64,000 bases of DNA, from assembly GCF_026004075.1 (NCBI RefSeq), contig NZ_BPIK01000002.1, positions 496,001 through 560,000 of the forward strand. The letters run 5' to 3'. Each line of letters begins with the position of its first letter. Positions within the stretch are counted from its first letter, which is position 1. Positions 35,041 to 46,297 of this stretch are shown in pieces. The stretch comes from Meiothermus sp. Its GTDB lineage: Bacteria; Deinococcota; Deinococci; Deinococcales; Thermaceae. Both the position numbers and the translations under genes were made by a program. Below the pieces are notes generated by a model. The model saw nothing but the letters and a program-made list of their open reading frames with translations, searched no databases and was not told the origin of the DNA.

Positions 35041-35691
35041 CTATTTTAGGCTATTTGCGTAAGCTTCAATATAGCGATGAAAGCCTTCTTCGCTCAAACT
35101 CACTTCCTTAACGGGGAAACTGGGCCAATTGGTTTTGCCCGTTTTCGAATTGATGCGATGCCACTTCTTAATGGAAGTGCCCTGGCGGATAGCAGAAGAA
35201 GAGCTGTTTTCGCTGTTGTCTCGATTCTTGACCTGCAGCGCAGTGCTAAGGTCGCCAGACAGGAAGTCAACCGAACGCACGGTATTGCCAGCACACCATA
35301 CCCAGCCCTGTGGCTCGAGCTGCTCGGCAATGTAGCGTTCCAGTAGTTGGCCCAGCAGGTTTTCTGCTGCCATCGATTGGCGGTGGTGCTCCGATACGAC
35401 TGACAGATCCCTTAGCCCAGCAAATGCCTGGAGAATCACGTCCACAGCGGGATCAGGGGTGGTTCCAACGGCGCGAAACTCCAGGCGTTGCTCTCGAGCC
35501 CCGTAATAGCGCGTAATGTAAAGCTTCAAATAAGTGGGCAAATCCTCGCCCTCCGGGCTTAACCTGCCGATCTTGGGGAAGGCCCTGTGCTCTGCACAGT
35601 AGCGCAGAATGACCTCGAGGCGGCCATCCCAGGGACGGTTAAGGGAACGGACAATGTTGTGAGCCACCTCCAGCAAACCTTCAAAATTCAT
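35041..35691 (-). CDS. Type II restriction endonuclease, SinI-like
   Basis: 216 residues, upstream of and coupled to the C5-methyltransferase. A PD-(D/E)XK-like core is visible: Glu in ENLLGQLLERYIAEQL, SVDFLSGD and ALQVKNRDNSENSSSS, the last with the QVK lysine. The NRDNSENSSSS stretch and the size recall the SinI family, whose members cut GGWCC; this is recognition from memory, so both family and site are tentative. Base composition is visibly less GC-rich than the neighbours, fitting acquisition by transfer. It starts 9 bases after the crtI stop. Confidence 0.72.
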   Translation of the reverse strand: MNFEGLLEVAHNIVRSLNRPWDGRLEVILRYCAEHRAFPKIGRLSPEGEDLPTYLKLYITRYYGAREQRLEFRAVGTTPDPAVDVILQAFAGLRDLSVVSEHHRQSMAAENLLGQLLERYIAEQLEPQGWVWCAGNTVRSVDFLSGDLSTALQVKNRDNSENSSSSAIRQGTSIKKWHRINSKTGKTNWPSFPVKEVSLSEEGFHRYIEAYANSLK

Positions 35692-35700
35692 CCACCAATA

Positions 35701-37341
<1,641 letters not shown>

Positions 37342-37468
37342 ATCACCGCCAAGGATACCCCCTGGGGCCAGGGACATTTTTCGGCGGTGCTACATTCTGC
37401 GGAGATAATCGAACCTACCAGATTATTTCCGGTGGCGGCAACAGGCCTTGGGATTTATGCTGTGCAAC

Positions 37469-38440
37469 ATGAAAGCCATTCAGGTACAGCGCGCTGGCGG
37501 CCCCGAGGTCTTGGAGCTTACCGACCTTCCCAAACCCAGCCCCGGCCCTGGGCAGGTGCTCGTCCGGGTCGAGGCCGCAGGGCTCAACTTCGCCGATATC
37601 CTCTACGTGGCCGGTGAATACCTGGTGCGCACCCGCTACCCCACGGTGCCGGGCATGGAGTTCGCGGGAGTTATCGAGGCCCTTGGCGAGGGGGTGGATG
37701 GGTTGCAGCCAGGGGCGCGGGTGGCGGCCCTGGGGGGTAGCGGCGCTTTTGCCGAGTATGCAGTGGTGCCGGCCCGTTCGGTGCTGCCGCTGCCGCCCCA
37801 GATGAGCGCAGCCGAGGCCGCGGCCTTTCCGGTCTCCTACTTCACCGCCTACTTTGCCCTGAGAACCCAGGCCCGGGCCCAGCCCGGCGAATGGGTGCTC
37901 ATTCAGGCGGCTGCCGGTGCGCTGGGTACGGCTTCCATTCAGATTGCCAAGCAGATGGGCTTGCGGGTGATCGCCCTGGCTAGCAGCGAAGAAAAGCTGG
38001 CCCTGTGCCGCCGCCTGGGGGCCGACGTGACCCTGCTCAACACCCAGGACAACCTTGTCGAGGCTGTCAGGAACGCCACCGAGGGCAAAGGGGTGGACAT
38101 CCTGATGGAGGTGGTGGGGGGCGCGGGTTTCGCCCAGAGCCTCAAGATGCTGGCCTACAGGGGCCGCTTGCTGGTAATCGGCTCGGCCTCACGCGAGATG
38201 GCCCAGATGTACCCGGTGGGCCTGATGAAGGGCAACCAGAGCGTGATTGGGGTCTGGCTCACCCCGTTCCTGAGCGACCCCGCCGAGATGCAGGCCGCTG
38301 TGGCCTTCCTGATGCCCCTGGTGGCTTCGGGCCAGATCAGGCCGGTGGTGGGGGAGCGCTTCAAGCTGGAAGAGGCCGCCGAGGCCTTCCGGTTCGTGCT
38401 GAGCCGCAAGAACACCGGGAAGGTGATTCTGGAGCCATGA
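37469..38440 (+). CDS. NADPH:quinone oxidoreductase-like zinc-free MDR protein
   Basis: Medium-chain dehydrogenase/reductase related to quinone oxidoreductase (Qor). ATG 37469 (MKAIQVQRAGGPEVLELTDL) is the usual family start; the frame also has an ATG seven codons earlier. Present are GLNFADILYVAGEYLVRTRY, the nucleotide-binding AAAGALGTASIQIAKQMG-type loop and GKGVDILMEVVGG. The zinc-binding cysteines of alcohol dehydrogenases are absent. Its TGA overlaps the ATG of the following oxidase gene (ATGA), so both are co-translated. The substrate is unknown. Confidence 0.86.
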   Translation: MKAIQVQRAGGPEVLELTDLPKPSPGPGQVLVRVEAAGLNFADILYVAGEYLVRTRYPTVPGMEFAGVIEALGEGVDGLQPGARVAALGGSGAFAEYAVVPARSVLPLPPQMSAAEAAAFPVSYFTAYFALRTQARAQPGEWVLIQAAAGALGTASIQIAKQMGLRVIALASSEEKLALCRRLGADVTLLNTQDNLVEAVRNATEGKGVDILMEVVGGAGFAQSLKMLAYRGRLLVIGSASREMAQMYPVGLMKGNQSVIGVWLTPFLSDPAEMQAAVAFLMPLVASGQIRPVVGERFKLEEAAEAFRFVLSRKNTGKVILEP

Positions 38441-39606
38441 ACAGCGCCGATATAGTGGTGGTGGGCCTGGGTGCGATGGGCAGTGCTGCGCTGTACCAGC
38501 TTGCCTGGCGCGGGGCCCGGGTGATCGGCCTGGACCAGCACAGGCCCCCACATACCTACGGTTCCAGCCACGGCGAGACCCGCATCACCCGGCAGGCCAT
38601 TGGGGAGGGGGCAGCGTATGTGCCGCTGGTGCTGCGCTCGCACGAGATCTGGCGGGAGCTCGAGGCCCAGAGCGGGGCCTCGCTTTTCCTGGCCTGCGGG
38701 GGCCTGATTCTAAGCAGCTCGGTGGGCGAGGCCCTGCACCACGGCAAGCCACAGTTTTTGCGGCGCACCATCCAGGCGGCCCGGCAGTTTGGGATTCCCC
38801 ACGAGGTGCTGGACACGGCCCAGATCGAGGCGCGCTTTCCCCAGTTTGGCCTGAAGGGCGACGAGACCGGTTACTACGAGCCGGGGGCCGGGCTGCTCTA
38901 CCCCGAGCGCTGTATACAGGTTCAGCTCGAGCAGGCCCAGCGCCTGGGTGCGAGCGTGCACACAGGCGAAAGGGTGCAGAGGATTATCCCCCAAGCCGAT
39001 GGGGTCTGGCTCGAGACCGATAAGAACCGCTACACCGCGGCCAGAGTGGTGGTAAGCGCGGGGGCCTGGGCAGCCGACCTGCTGGGCGAGCCCTTTAAGC
39101 GGGTGCTCCGGGTCTACCGCCAGGTGTTGTTCTGGCTCGAGGCCCAGGATGCCCACACCTACGCACCGGGGCGTTTCCCCATTTTTATCTGGATGTTTGG
39201 CAGCGGCGAGGGCGAGCACTTTTATGGCTTTCCCCAGGTGGCCCAAGGGGTGAAGGTAGCCACCGAGCAGTCGCGGGTATCCACCCACCCCGACTGGGTC
39301 GAGCGCAGCGTGCAGGGGGTCGAGATCCAGGCTTTCCTCGAGCGCTATGTGCAGGGCCGGTTGAAAGGGCTGGGCCCTGCCTGCCTCAAAAGCGCCACCT
39401 GCTTGTATACCTCCACGGCCGATGGAGACTTCATCCTCGACCACCACCCCGATTCCGAGCGCATCCTGGTGGCCTCACCCTGCTCGGGCCACGGCTTCAA
39501 ACATTCGGCGGCGGTAGGGGAGATCATGGCCGAGTTGGCCCTACACGGAAAAAGCACCCTGGATTTAAGCCCTTTTCGCCTCGGTCAAAGACCGGCCTGG
39601 GCATAG
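38437..39606 (+). CDS. Monomeric sarcosine oxidase / N-methyl amino acid oxidase
   Basis: FAD amine oxidase producing glycine (or amino acid), formaldehyde and H2O2. The 389 residues have the FAD motif VVVGLGAMGSAALYQLAWRG, SSHGETRITRQAIGEG, and SATCLYTSTADGDFILD where the Cys corresponds to the covalent FAD-binding Cys of MSOX. The final SGHGFKHSAAVGEIMAELAL matches the family. Coupled by ATGA to the preceding MDR gene. N-methyltryptophan oxidase (SolA) is the close alternative. Confidence 0.87.
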   Translation: MNSADIVVVGLGAMGSAALYQLAWRGARVIGLDQHRPPHTYGSSHGETRITRQAIGEGAAYVPLVLRSHEIWRELEAQSGASLFLACGGLILSSSVGEALHHGKPQFLRRTIQAARQFGIPHEVLDTAQIEARFPQFGLKGDETGYYEPGAGLLYPERCIQVQLEQAQRLGASVHTGERVQRIIPQADGVWLETDKNRYTAARVVVSAGAWAADLLGEPFKRVLRVYRQVLFWLEAQDAHTYAPGRFPIFIWMFGSGEGEHFYGFPQVAQGVKVATEQSRVSTHPDWVERSVQGVEIQAFLERYVQGRLKGLGPACLKSATCLYTSTADGDFILDHHPDSERILVASPCSGHGFKHSAAVGEIMAELALHGKSTLDLSPFRLGQRPAWA

Positions 39607-39617
39607 GCGGGCTTCAA

Positions 39618-39634
39618 ATACCCATGGGGGGTAT
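39618..39634 (+). promoter_or_regulatory. Inverted repeat overlapping a -10 box (CsoR-like operator)
   Basis: ATACCC-ATGGG-GGGTAT, a 17-base dyad resembling operators of the CsoR/RcnR metal-sensor family (TACCC-n-GGGTA). It overlaps a -10-like TATGAT at 39632-39637, upstream of a 39-residue membrane protein gene. The metal link is inference from the operator shape only. Confidence 0.45.
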
Positions 39635-39666
39635 GATATGCTTCCTGGCGATACGGAGGATGTTCG

Positions 39667-39786
39667 ATGCTCTCGAGTGTAACCCCAATGGAATGGATGC
39701 TGGGCGGCGTGGTGGGGCTGGGTTTGCTGTTGATCATTCTTTTGATCACCGCCCCGTTTGCCGAGGTGTTTAAAAAGAAAGATTGA
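39667..39786 (+). CDS. Small single-span membrane protein (39 aa)
   Basis: Too short for most ORF callers. ATG 39667 has a good GGAGG eight bases upstream. The protein MLSSVTPMEWMLGGVVGLG continues into LLLIILLITAPFAEVF and ends KKKD, that is one membrane helix with a positive cytoplasmic tail. A palindromic operator and a TATGAT box lie just upstream. Function unknown; it could be an accessory subunit of a membrane complex or transporter. Confidence 0.7.
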   Translation: MLSSVTPMEWMLGGVVGLGLLLIILLITAPFAEVFKKKD

Positions 39787-39789
39787 GCT

Positions 39790-40329
39790 TTACGGTTGCG
39801 CGCCGATGGGCACCCGTGCATCCCAGGCGGCCAGGGCCTTGAGAACGGCGTTGCGCTCGTTCTGATGCGAAAGCCGCTTTAGGGCCTCGCGTACGGGGAA
39901 CCAGGCCACTCCGTCTACCTCTTCCTTTTGCGGCTGGGGGGTTCCGCTCACGTAGCCCATCAAAAAGTGGTGCACCTCTTTGGTAACGGTGGTTTGTATA
40001 CCGTCGTCCTTAACGGTGAAGTGATAGCGAATGCTGCCCAGTGGGGCCAGCACTTTGGCCTCGATACCGGTTTCCTCGCGCACCTCGCGGACAGCCGTTT
40101 GTGGATAGCGCTCGCCAGGCTCTACCTGGCCCTTGGGCAGACTCCAGACCCGCCCGTCCTTGATGGCAATGAGAAGCACCTCGAGGCCCTTGCCCCCGGC
40201 CCGCTCCCGCAATACCACCCCTCCCGCCGAAGTTACACGGCGGCGGGATTGTGGCAGTGCCTGGGATCCTCTAACCCCAGCCACGCCGCGTCTGGGTTTA
40301 CGACGGCGCGAACCAACTGAATAACGCAT
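39790..40329 (-). CDS. Nudix hydrolase
   Basis: Cleaves a nucleoside diphosphate linked to another moiety; the best-known Thermus relative is a diadenosine polyphosphate hydrolase (Ndx1). The Nudix box is complete: G-QVEPG-E-RYPQTAV-REVREETGI (residues about 75-97). An Arg-rich N-terminal extension (SRRRKPRRG) of about 35 residues precedes the fold. ATG 40329 with GGAAAG ten bases upstream is chosen. The gene is convergent with the 39-residue membrane protein gene. Confidence 0.85.
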   Translation of the reverse strand: MRYSVGSRRRKPRRGVAGVRGSQALPQSRRRVTSAGGVVLRERAGGKGLEVLLIAIKDGRVWSLPKGQVEPGERYPQTAVREVREETGIEAKVLAPLGSIRYHFTVKDDGIQTTVTKEVHHFLMGYVSGTPQPQKEEVDGVAWFPVREALKRLSHQNERNAVLKALAAWDARVPIGAQP

Positions 40330-40373
40330 ACTGTAGCAACTTTCCAATGACCCAAAAATGGGTACCTGGTTTT

Positions 40374-40402
40374 AGTGTACATGAAACATGGGTGTTTGTC
40401 GT
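40374..40402 (-). promoter_or_regulatory. Promoter of the Nudix hydrolase gene
   Basis: On the minus strand ACGACA (40402-40397), a 17-base spacer, and TACACT (40379-40374), about 45 bases upstream of the ATG. A short ACCCA/TGGGT hairpin lies in the leader. Confidence 0.6.
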
Positions 40403-40473
40403 GCACGAAGGCACATAAGCGGAAGCTTCGGCAGGTAGAGCAAGGTTGGTTTACAACGAGAGATCAAACAAAA

Positions 40474-40493
40474 AAGCGCCCCGAAGGGCGCTT
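40474..40493 (-). terminator. Terminator of the 16S rRNA transcript
   Basis: On the minus strand an 8-bp stem AAGCGCCC/GGGCGCTT closes a stable TTCG tetraloop and is followed by a T-run (TTTT and more, to 40471). It comes right after the 16S precursor stem and shows that no 23S gene follows. Confidence 0.93.
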
Positions 40494-40494
40494 A

Positions 40495-40516
40495 CCTTGA
40501 ACAAAGAAAGATCAGC
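40495..40516 (-). ncRNA. 3' arm of the 16S precursor processing stem
   Basis: These bases (22) are complementary to the 5' leader at 42163-42183: a 15-bp perfect block GCTGATCTTTCTTTG and, after a one-base bulge, a further five or six pairs. Such leader/trailer stems enclose 16S rRNA and are cut by RNase III or a like nuclease. Confidence 0.8.
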
Positions 40517-40576
40517 CGAGCTTGCTTGCAATACCAGAGGTATTACAAGATGACGCAGACACGCTGCGTAAATGCT

Positions 40577-42072
<1,496 letters not shown>

Positions 42073-42162
42073 GCTCGCCCTGAGGCGAGACTGAGTAGAC
42101 CTGTATCGAAGGTCTTTCTCGTTTATAAACGTCCGAGAAAACGACGTATGGTTCGTGTTTCT

Positions 42163-42183
42163 GCTGATCTTTCTTTGTCAAGG
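42163..42183 (-). ncRNA. 5' arm of the 16S precursor processing stem
   Basis: Pairs with the trailer at 40495-40516 (see that entry). It lies about 25 bases after the predicted transcription start and 90 bases before mature 16S. Confidence 0.8.
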
Positions 42184-42214
42184 TGCTTGGCTACCTCGTG
42201 GCAGCGCAACGAGA

Positions 42215-42243
42215 AGTGTACCGACTACCCCAAAAACTGTCAA
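42215..42243 (-). promoter_or_regulatory. 16S rRNA promoter
   Basis: On the minus strand TTGACA (42243-42238), a 17-base spacer and TACACT (42220-42215). The -35 box includes the TGA stop codon (42242-42240) of the upstream site-2 protease gene, so there is no gap between the two genes. The hexamers equal those of the lysine operon promoter. Confidence 0.9.
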
Positions 42244-43376
42244 GCCCTCCCGGTGTGCGGGTTGGAGTGGGCAGACAAACTTATCTGTGCAGCACGGAGT
42301 TGCAAGGCCCGCAGCAGGTCGGTTTTGCTCAGGATGCCAACCAAATTACCCTGCTCATCTGTAACCAGGAGCCTCGAGAATCCCTGTTCGGCCATGCGCT
42401 GCAAGGCGGCGAGGGCCTCGGTGTCCTCGTTTACCTGCAAAGGGGGGCGCATCCGCTCGAGCACCCGGGTCTGGGGCGAGGCCCCGTGCAGGTCTTCCAG
42501 GCCAATCAGGCCCAGGAGCCGTCCTTCTTCCACCACCGGGTAGCCCACGTGCCGCTCGAGCATCATCTTTTCCAGGAGTTCGGCCACGGTCAGGGCGGGC
42601 GACACGGTGCTTACCTCGCGGGTCATCAGATCGCGCACCCAGAGGCCCTCGAGGGTGCGACTGAGCACGGTTTGCTCGGCCTCGGCGCTGGCCGCCATAA
42701 AGACGAAAAAGGCGATCAGGAGCATGAAGAGGTTGCCGATGAGCAGGCCCAGCAGGCCCAGGGCAAAGGCCATCACTTTACTGACCGCGACGACGGTGCG
42801 GGTGGCCTCGAGGTAGGGTTTGTACAGGGCCAGCAGGCTGCGCAGGATGCGTCCACCGTCGAGGGGCAGGGCCGGTAGCAGGTTGAAGAGGGCCAGGCTC
42901 AGGTTAATCAGGCTCAGGTAGCCCAGCAAAAACTGCCCTTCGGCAGCGGGGGGTGCGATGCTGCGCAGAAGGGTAAACAGGCCCGAAAGCAGCACGCTCA
43001 CGATGGGGCCGGCAATGGCGATGACGGCCTCGGCCCCGCGGGTGCGGGGGATCTGCTCGAGCTGGGCCACCCCACCCAGGAGCCACAGGGTAATCTCGCG
43101 GGTTTGTACGCCATAGGCCCGCGCCGTGAGGGCGTGCCCCAGCTCGTGAACGAGCACGCTCAGAAAAAGGCCCAAAGCCGCCAGCAATCCCAGCAGATAT
43201 GGGATGGGGCCCTGCAAAAGTTCCGGAGGGGCGCTAATTTGTAGCAGTCGCAGATAGACCGGAAGCTGACTGCCGATCAGAAAGGCAAAAAGGGGCAGCA
43301 CAATCAGAAAGCTCAGGTCGAGCGAGATGGGAATGCCCAGGAGCCGGAAGGGCAGGCGGATGGTTTTGGCGAACAT
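42240..43376 (-). CDS. Site-2 protease (M50) with two CBS domains
   Basis: Intramembrane zinc metalloprotease, likely acting in regulated proteolysis of membrane-bound regulators. The 378-residue protein has six or so membrane helices, the zinc motif VHELGHALTARAYG (about residue 77) and the third ligand in LPALPLDGGRILRSLL, followed by a pair of CBS domains (about 245-365: RDLMTREVSTVSPALTVAEL and MRPPLQVNEDTEALAALQRM), which usually bind adenine nucleotides. The substrate is unknown. Its stop codon lies inside the -35 box of the 16S promoter. Confidence 0.92.
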   Translation of the reverse strand: MFAKTIRLPFRLLGIPISLDLSFLIVLPLFAFLIGSQLPVYLRLLQISAPPELLQGPIPYLLGLLAALGLFLSVLVHELGHALTARAYGVQTREITLWLLGGVAQLEQIPRTRGAEAVIAIAGPIVSVLLSGLFTLLRSIAPPAAEGQFLLGYLSLINLSLALFNLLPALPLDGGRILRSLLALYKPYLEATRTVVAVSKVMAFALGLLGLLIGNLFMLLIAFFVFMAASAEAEQTVLSRTLEGLWVRDLMTREVSTVSPALTVAELLEKMMLERHVGYPVVEEGRLLGLIGLEDLHGASPQTRVLERMRPPLQVNEDTEALAALQRMAEQGFSRLLVTDEQGNLVGILSKTDLLRALQLRAAQISLSAHSNPHTGRA

Positions 43377-43434
43377 TTAGACGTATAGTACTACCCTGCA
43401 AGAAACCCCCTCAAACAACGGGTAGACTAGGCCC

Positions 43435-44235
43435 ATGCGCCTGAGCCTGGTACCCACCCCCATCGGCAACCTCGAGGACATCACCCTGCGGGCTTTGCGG
43501 GTGCTCAGGGAGGCCGAGGTGGTGGCCTGCGAGGACACCCGGCGCACCGGCATTCTGCTCAAACACTTTGGCATCTCCAAGCCGATGGTGCGCCTCGACC
43601 AGCACACCGTGGGCCAGGCCCGGCAGCTTTTGGAGGGGTACGAACGGGTGGCCTACGTGACCGATGCTGGTACCCCCGGTATCTCCGACCCCGGCGCCGA
43701 ACTGGTGGCCTTGGCCCTAAAAGAAGGCTGGCAGCTCGAGGTGCTGCCCGGCCCCACCGCGCTAATTCCGGCCCTGGTGGCCTCGGGCCTGCCAACTGCC
43801 CGCTTCGCCTTCGAGGGATTCCTGCCTCAGAAGCGCTCGGAACGGCGGGCCCGCTTGGCGCAGGTGGCCGGCCGTACCGTGGTGCTCTACGAGGCTCCCC
43901 ACCGCCTGCGCGAGACCCTGCAGGATCTGCTACAAATCTACGGCCCCGAGCACCCAGTGGCGGTGGCGCGGGAGCTTTCCAAGCTGCACGAGGAAGTCTG
44001 GCGGGGCAGGCTGGCCGACGCGCTGGAACACTTCAAAGAACCCAGGGGTGAGTTTGTGCTGGTGCTGGGCCCCAAAGCGGAGCCTACAGAAGCCCCTGGG
44101 CAAGAAGCAGAAGCAGTGCTCGAGCATCTCAAAGCCCAGGGCCTGAAAGGCAAAGCCCTGGTCAAAGCCCTGACCGAGGCCGGGGTTCCCCGCAACCGGG
44201 CCTACGAACTCGCTCATAAGCCGGATGCGCCCTAA
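43435..44235 (+). CDS. rsmI: 16S rRNA (cytidine-1402-2'-O)-methyltransferase RsmI
   Basis: SAM-dependent 2'-O-methylation of C1402 in the decoding centre. The 266-residue protein shows the tetrapyrrole-methylase fold markers LVPTPIGNLEDITLRALRVL, ACEDTRRTGILLKHFGI, YVTDAGTPGISDPGAELV and VLPGPTALIPALVASGLPT. It is encoded 1.4 kb from the 16S gene, on the other strand. Start ATG 43435; a TAGACT box lies nine bases upstream, so the transcript may be nearly leaderless. Confidence 0.95.
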   Translation: MRLSLVPTPIGNLEDITLRALRVLREAEVVACEDTRRTGILLKHFGISKPMVRLDQHTVGQARQLLEGYERVAYVTDAGTPGISDPGAELVALALKEGWQLEVLPGPTALIPALVASGLPTARFAFEGFLPQKRSERRARLAQVAGRTVVLYEAPHRLRETLQDLLQIYGPEHPVAVARELSKLHEEVWRGRLADALEHFKEPRGEFVLVLGPKAEPTEAPGQEAEAVLEHLKAQGLKGKALVKALTEAGVPRNRAYELAHKPDAP

Positions 44236-44396
44236 GTACCCTCTGAGGGCCCCAGGATGAGGGGCAATTAGCCTAAGGGCACACAGTCGTTCGCCGATGC
44301 CTGGACGGTGGGTGCTACAAATACACTTTCTGGGTAAACTAACAGGCAGTTTTTGGCTGAAGGCGCTGGCAAGTTCTTCTCTAGGAGTACGGATTG

Positions 44397-45365
44397 ATGA
44401 AGCGAATAGCAGTTTTTACCAGTGGAGGCGACGCGCCTGGCATGAACGCGGCCATTCGGGCGGTGGTGCGTTCGGGTGTGGCCCACGGCCTCGAGGTCAT
44501 CGGCATTCGGAGCGGCTACCAGGGCATGATCGAGGGCGACTTTGTGCCGATGGGACCCCGCGACGTGGCCAATACCTTGCAGCGGGGGGGTACCATTCTG
44601 CTCACCGCCCGCAGCAAAGAGTTTATGACCCCCGAAGGCCGGGCCAGAGCGGCTGAGAATCTGAAGAGGGCCGGCATAGACGGGGTCATCGCTATTGGGG
44701 GCAACGGCACCTATGCCGGCGCGGCGAAGCTGTTGGCCGAACACCACATTCCGGTGGTGGGCGCGCCCGGCACTATTGACAACGACCTCTACGGCACCGA
44801 TTACACCATTGGCTTCGATACGGCGGTGAACACCGCGCTAGAAGCCATTGACCGCATCCGCGATACCGCAGCCAGCCACTCGAGGGTCTTCTTTATCGAG
44901 GTGATGGGCCGCCATGCGGGTTTTATTGCGCTCGAGGTGGGCATTGCTGGGGGGGCCGAGGTGATCGTGATTCCCGAGATACCCACCGACGCCCAGGCCT
45001 GTGCCGAGGTTATAAATAAATCGGCGGAGAAGGGCAAACGCTCTTCCATTGTGGTGGTGGCTGAGGGGGGCTACGAGGGCGGCGCCGAACAACTGGCCAG
45101 GGACGTGCGGCAGTACTCGGGCTTCGACGCGCGGGTGACGGTGCTGGGCCATATCCAACGGGGCGGCAGCCCTACCGCCAAAGACCGGGTGCTGGCGAGC
45201 CGCCTGGGGGCTGCCTGCGTAGAAGCCTTGCTAAGCGGGGCCAGCGGGGTTGCGATTGGCGAAGTTAACGATGAAATCCGCCTCACCCCTTTCAAGGAAG
45301 CCATCGAGAAGCGTAAGGATATCAACCACAAGAAATACGAGCTGGCTAAAGTGCTGGCTTTATGA
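44397..45365 (+). CDS. pfkA: ATP-dependent 6-phosphofructokinase
   Basis: Phosphorylates fructose-6-phosphate, the committed step of glycolysis. The 322-residue protein is a canonical bacterial PfkA: FTSGGDAPGMNAAIRAVVRS, IAIGGNGTYAGAAKL, GTIDNDLYGTDYTIGFDTA with the catalytic Asp, EVMGRHAGFIALE and GHIQRGGSPTAKDRVLASRL. Note IGGNGTYAG where most have GGDGSY(M/R)G. ATG 44397 has GGAG nine bases upstream; a TTG sits one codon earlier. The TGA stop (45363-45365) is exactly the target duplication of the IS that follows, so the gene is intact. Confidence 0.95.
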   Translation: MKRIAVFTSGGDAPGMNAAIRAVVRSGVAHGLEVIGIRSGYQGMIEGDFVPMGPRDVANTLQRGGTILLTARSKEFMTPEGRARAAENLKRAGIDGVIAIGGNGTYAGAAKLLAEHHIPVVGAPGTIDNDLYGTDYTIGFDTAVNTALEAIDRIRDTAASHSRVFFIEVMGRHAGFIALEVGIAGGAEVIVIPEIPTDAQACAEVINKSAEKGKRSSIVVVAEGGYEGGAEQLARDVRQYSGFDARVTVLGHIQRGGSPTAKDRVLASRLGAACVEALLSGASGVAIGEVNDEIRLTPFKEAIEKRKDINHKKYELAKVLAL

Positions 45366-46297
45366 GAGACTGTCTTAATAGCCTCCCTCATGCTATAGTC
45401 ACGCATGGAACTCAGACAAAGCCGCTACCCCAGCGATCTGACCGACCAGGAGTGGGCTATTCTGGCACCCCTGATGCCCCAGCCCTCCGCCGCCCCCCAT
45501 CGCCCCCGGGAGAATCCCTGGCGGGAAATCCTGAACGGCATCTTCTACATCACCCGCGCCGGCTGCGCCTGGCGCATGATGCCTTATGACCTGCCCCACT
45601 GGAAAACCGTCTATCACTACTTCCGTTTGTGGCGCAAATCGGGTTTTCTGGAACAGATACATACCACCCTGCGCGAGAAAACCCGCCGTAAAGCAGGACG
45701 CCTGCCCGAACCCAGCGCGGGGATTCTGGATAGCCAGAGCGTGAAGACCTCGGGAAAAGGGGGGTCAGGGGGTATGACGCGGGCAAGAAGGTAAAGGGGC
45801 GCAAACGACATCTCTTGGTGGATACCCAGGGGCTGGTGCTGGGAGTCAAGGTGCTGCCCGCCCACCTCACGGATGCGGAGGGGGGGCGAGAGGTGCTGGA
45901 GGGGGCCAGGGGGCTGTCGAAGCGGTTGTCGCATCTGTTTGTGGATGGGGGGTACAAGCGCAGGTTTGAGGAATGGGTTCGGCGCACCTTGGGCTGGACG
46001 GTGGAGGTGGTGCGCAGGCCGGATGCCAACTTCCGGGGTATTTGGTGGCCTAAAGACCAGCCTCTTCCGGAGGACTTGGAGGAGGAAGTGCGGAAGAGGA
46101 CGCGGGGGCATCGGGGGTTTGTGGTGATTCCCCGCAGATGGGTGGTGGAGCGGACGTTTGCCTGGCTGAGCTTCAATCGGAGGCTGAACCGGGACTATGA
46201 GCTTCTGCCCGAGAGCTCAGAGACCTTCATCCACACAGCGATGATTCGGCTTATGGTCAGAAGATTGGCCTCCTAGAAAGTATTAAGACAGTCTCTG
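45366..46297 (+). mobile_element. IS5-family insertion sequence, intact copy (932 bp)
   Basis: Bounded by 15-bp inverted ends GAGACTGTCTTAATA (45366-45380 and the complement at 46283-46297) and flanked by TGA direct repeats (45363-45365 and 46298-46300), a T-N-A target as in some IS5 subgroups. It carries one transposase in two overlapping frames. It lies between pfkA and a palindromic repeat; the damaged second copy is at 31943-32575. Confidence 0.95.
45405..46276 (+). CDS. IS5-family DDE transposase, -1 frameshift fusion
   Basis: Frame one (45405-45794) gives MELRQSRYPSDLTDQEWAIL to DSQSVKTSGKG; frame two continues as VRGYDAGKKVKGRKRHLLVD to the TAG at 46276. A -1 slip in the run AAAAGGGGGG (45755-45764) joins them into about 290 residues with the family sequence KGGVRGYDAGKK across the joint. 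The DDE residues are all there: Asp in ILDSQSVK, Asp in LFVDGGYK and Glu in RWVVERTFAWL. Frameshift expression is common in this family, so I read it as functional; a simple run-length error is the alternative. Confidence 0.88.

Noticed and set aside
34250-35691. R-M genes as part of a larger defence island
   Set aside because: The neighbours on both sides (ilvA, crtI) are metabolic genes; no further defence genes are seen.
45405-45814. Intact IS transposase as a pseudogene
   Set aside because: A -1 slip in a long A-G run restores the conserved family sequence, and all DDE residues and both ends are intact.
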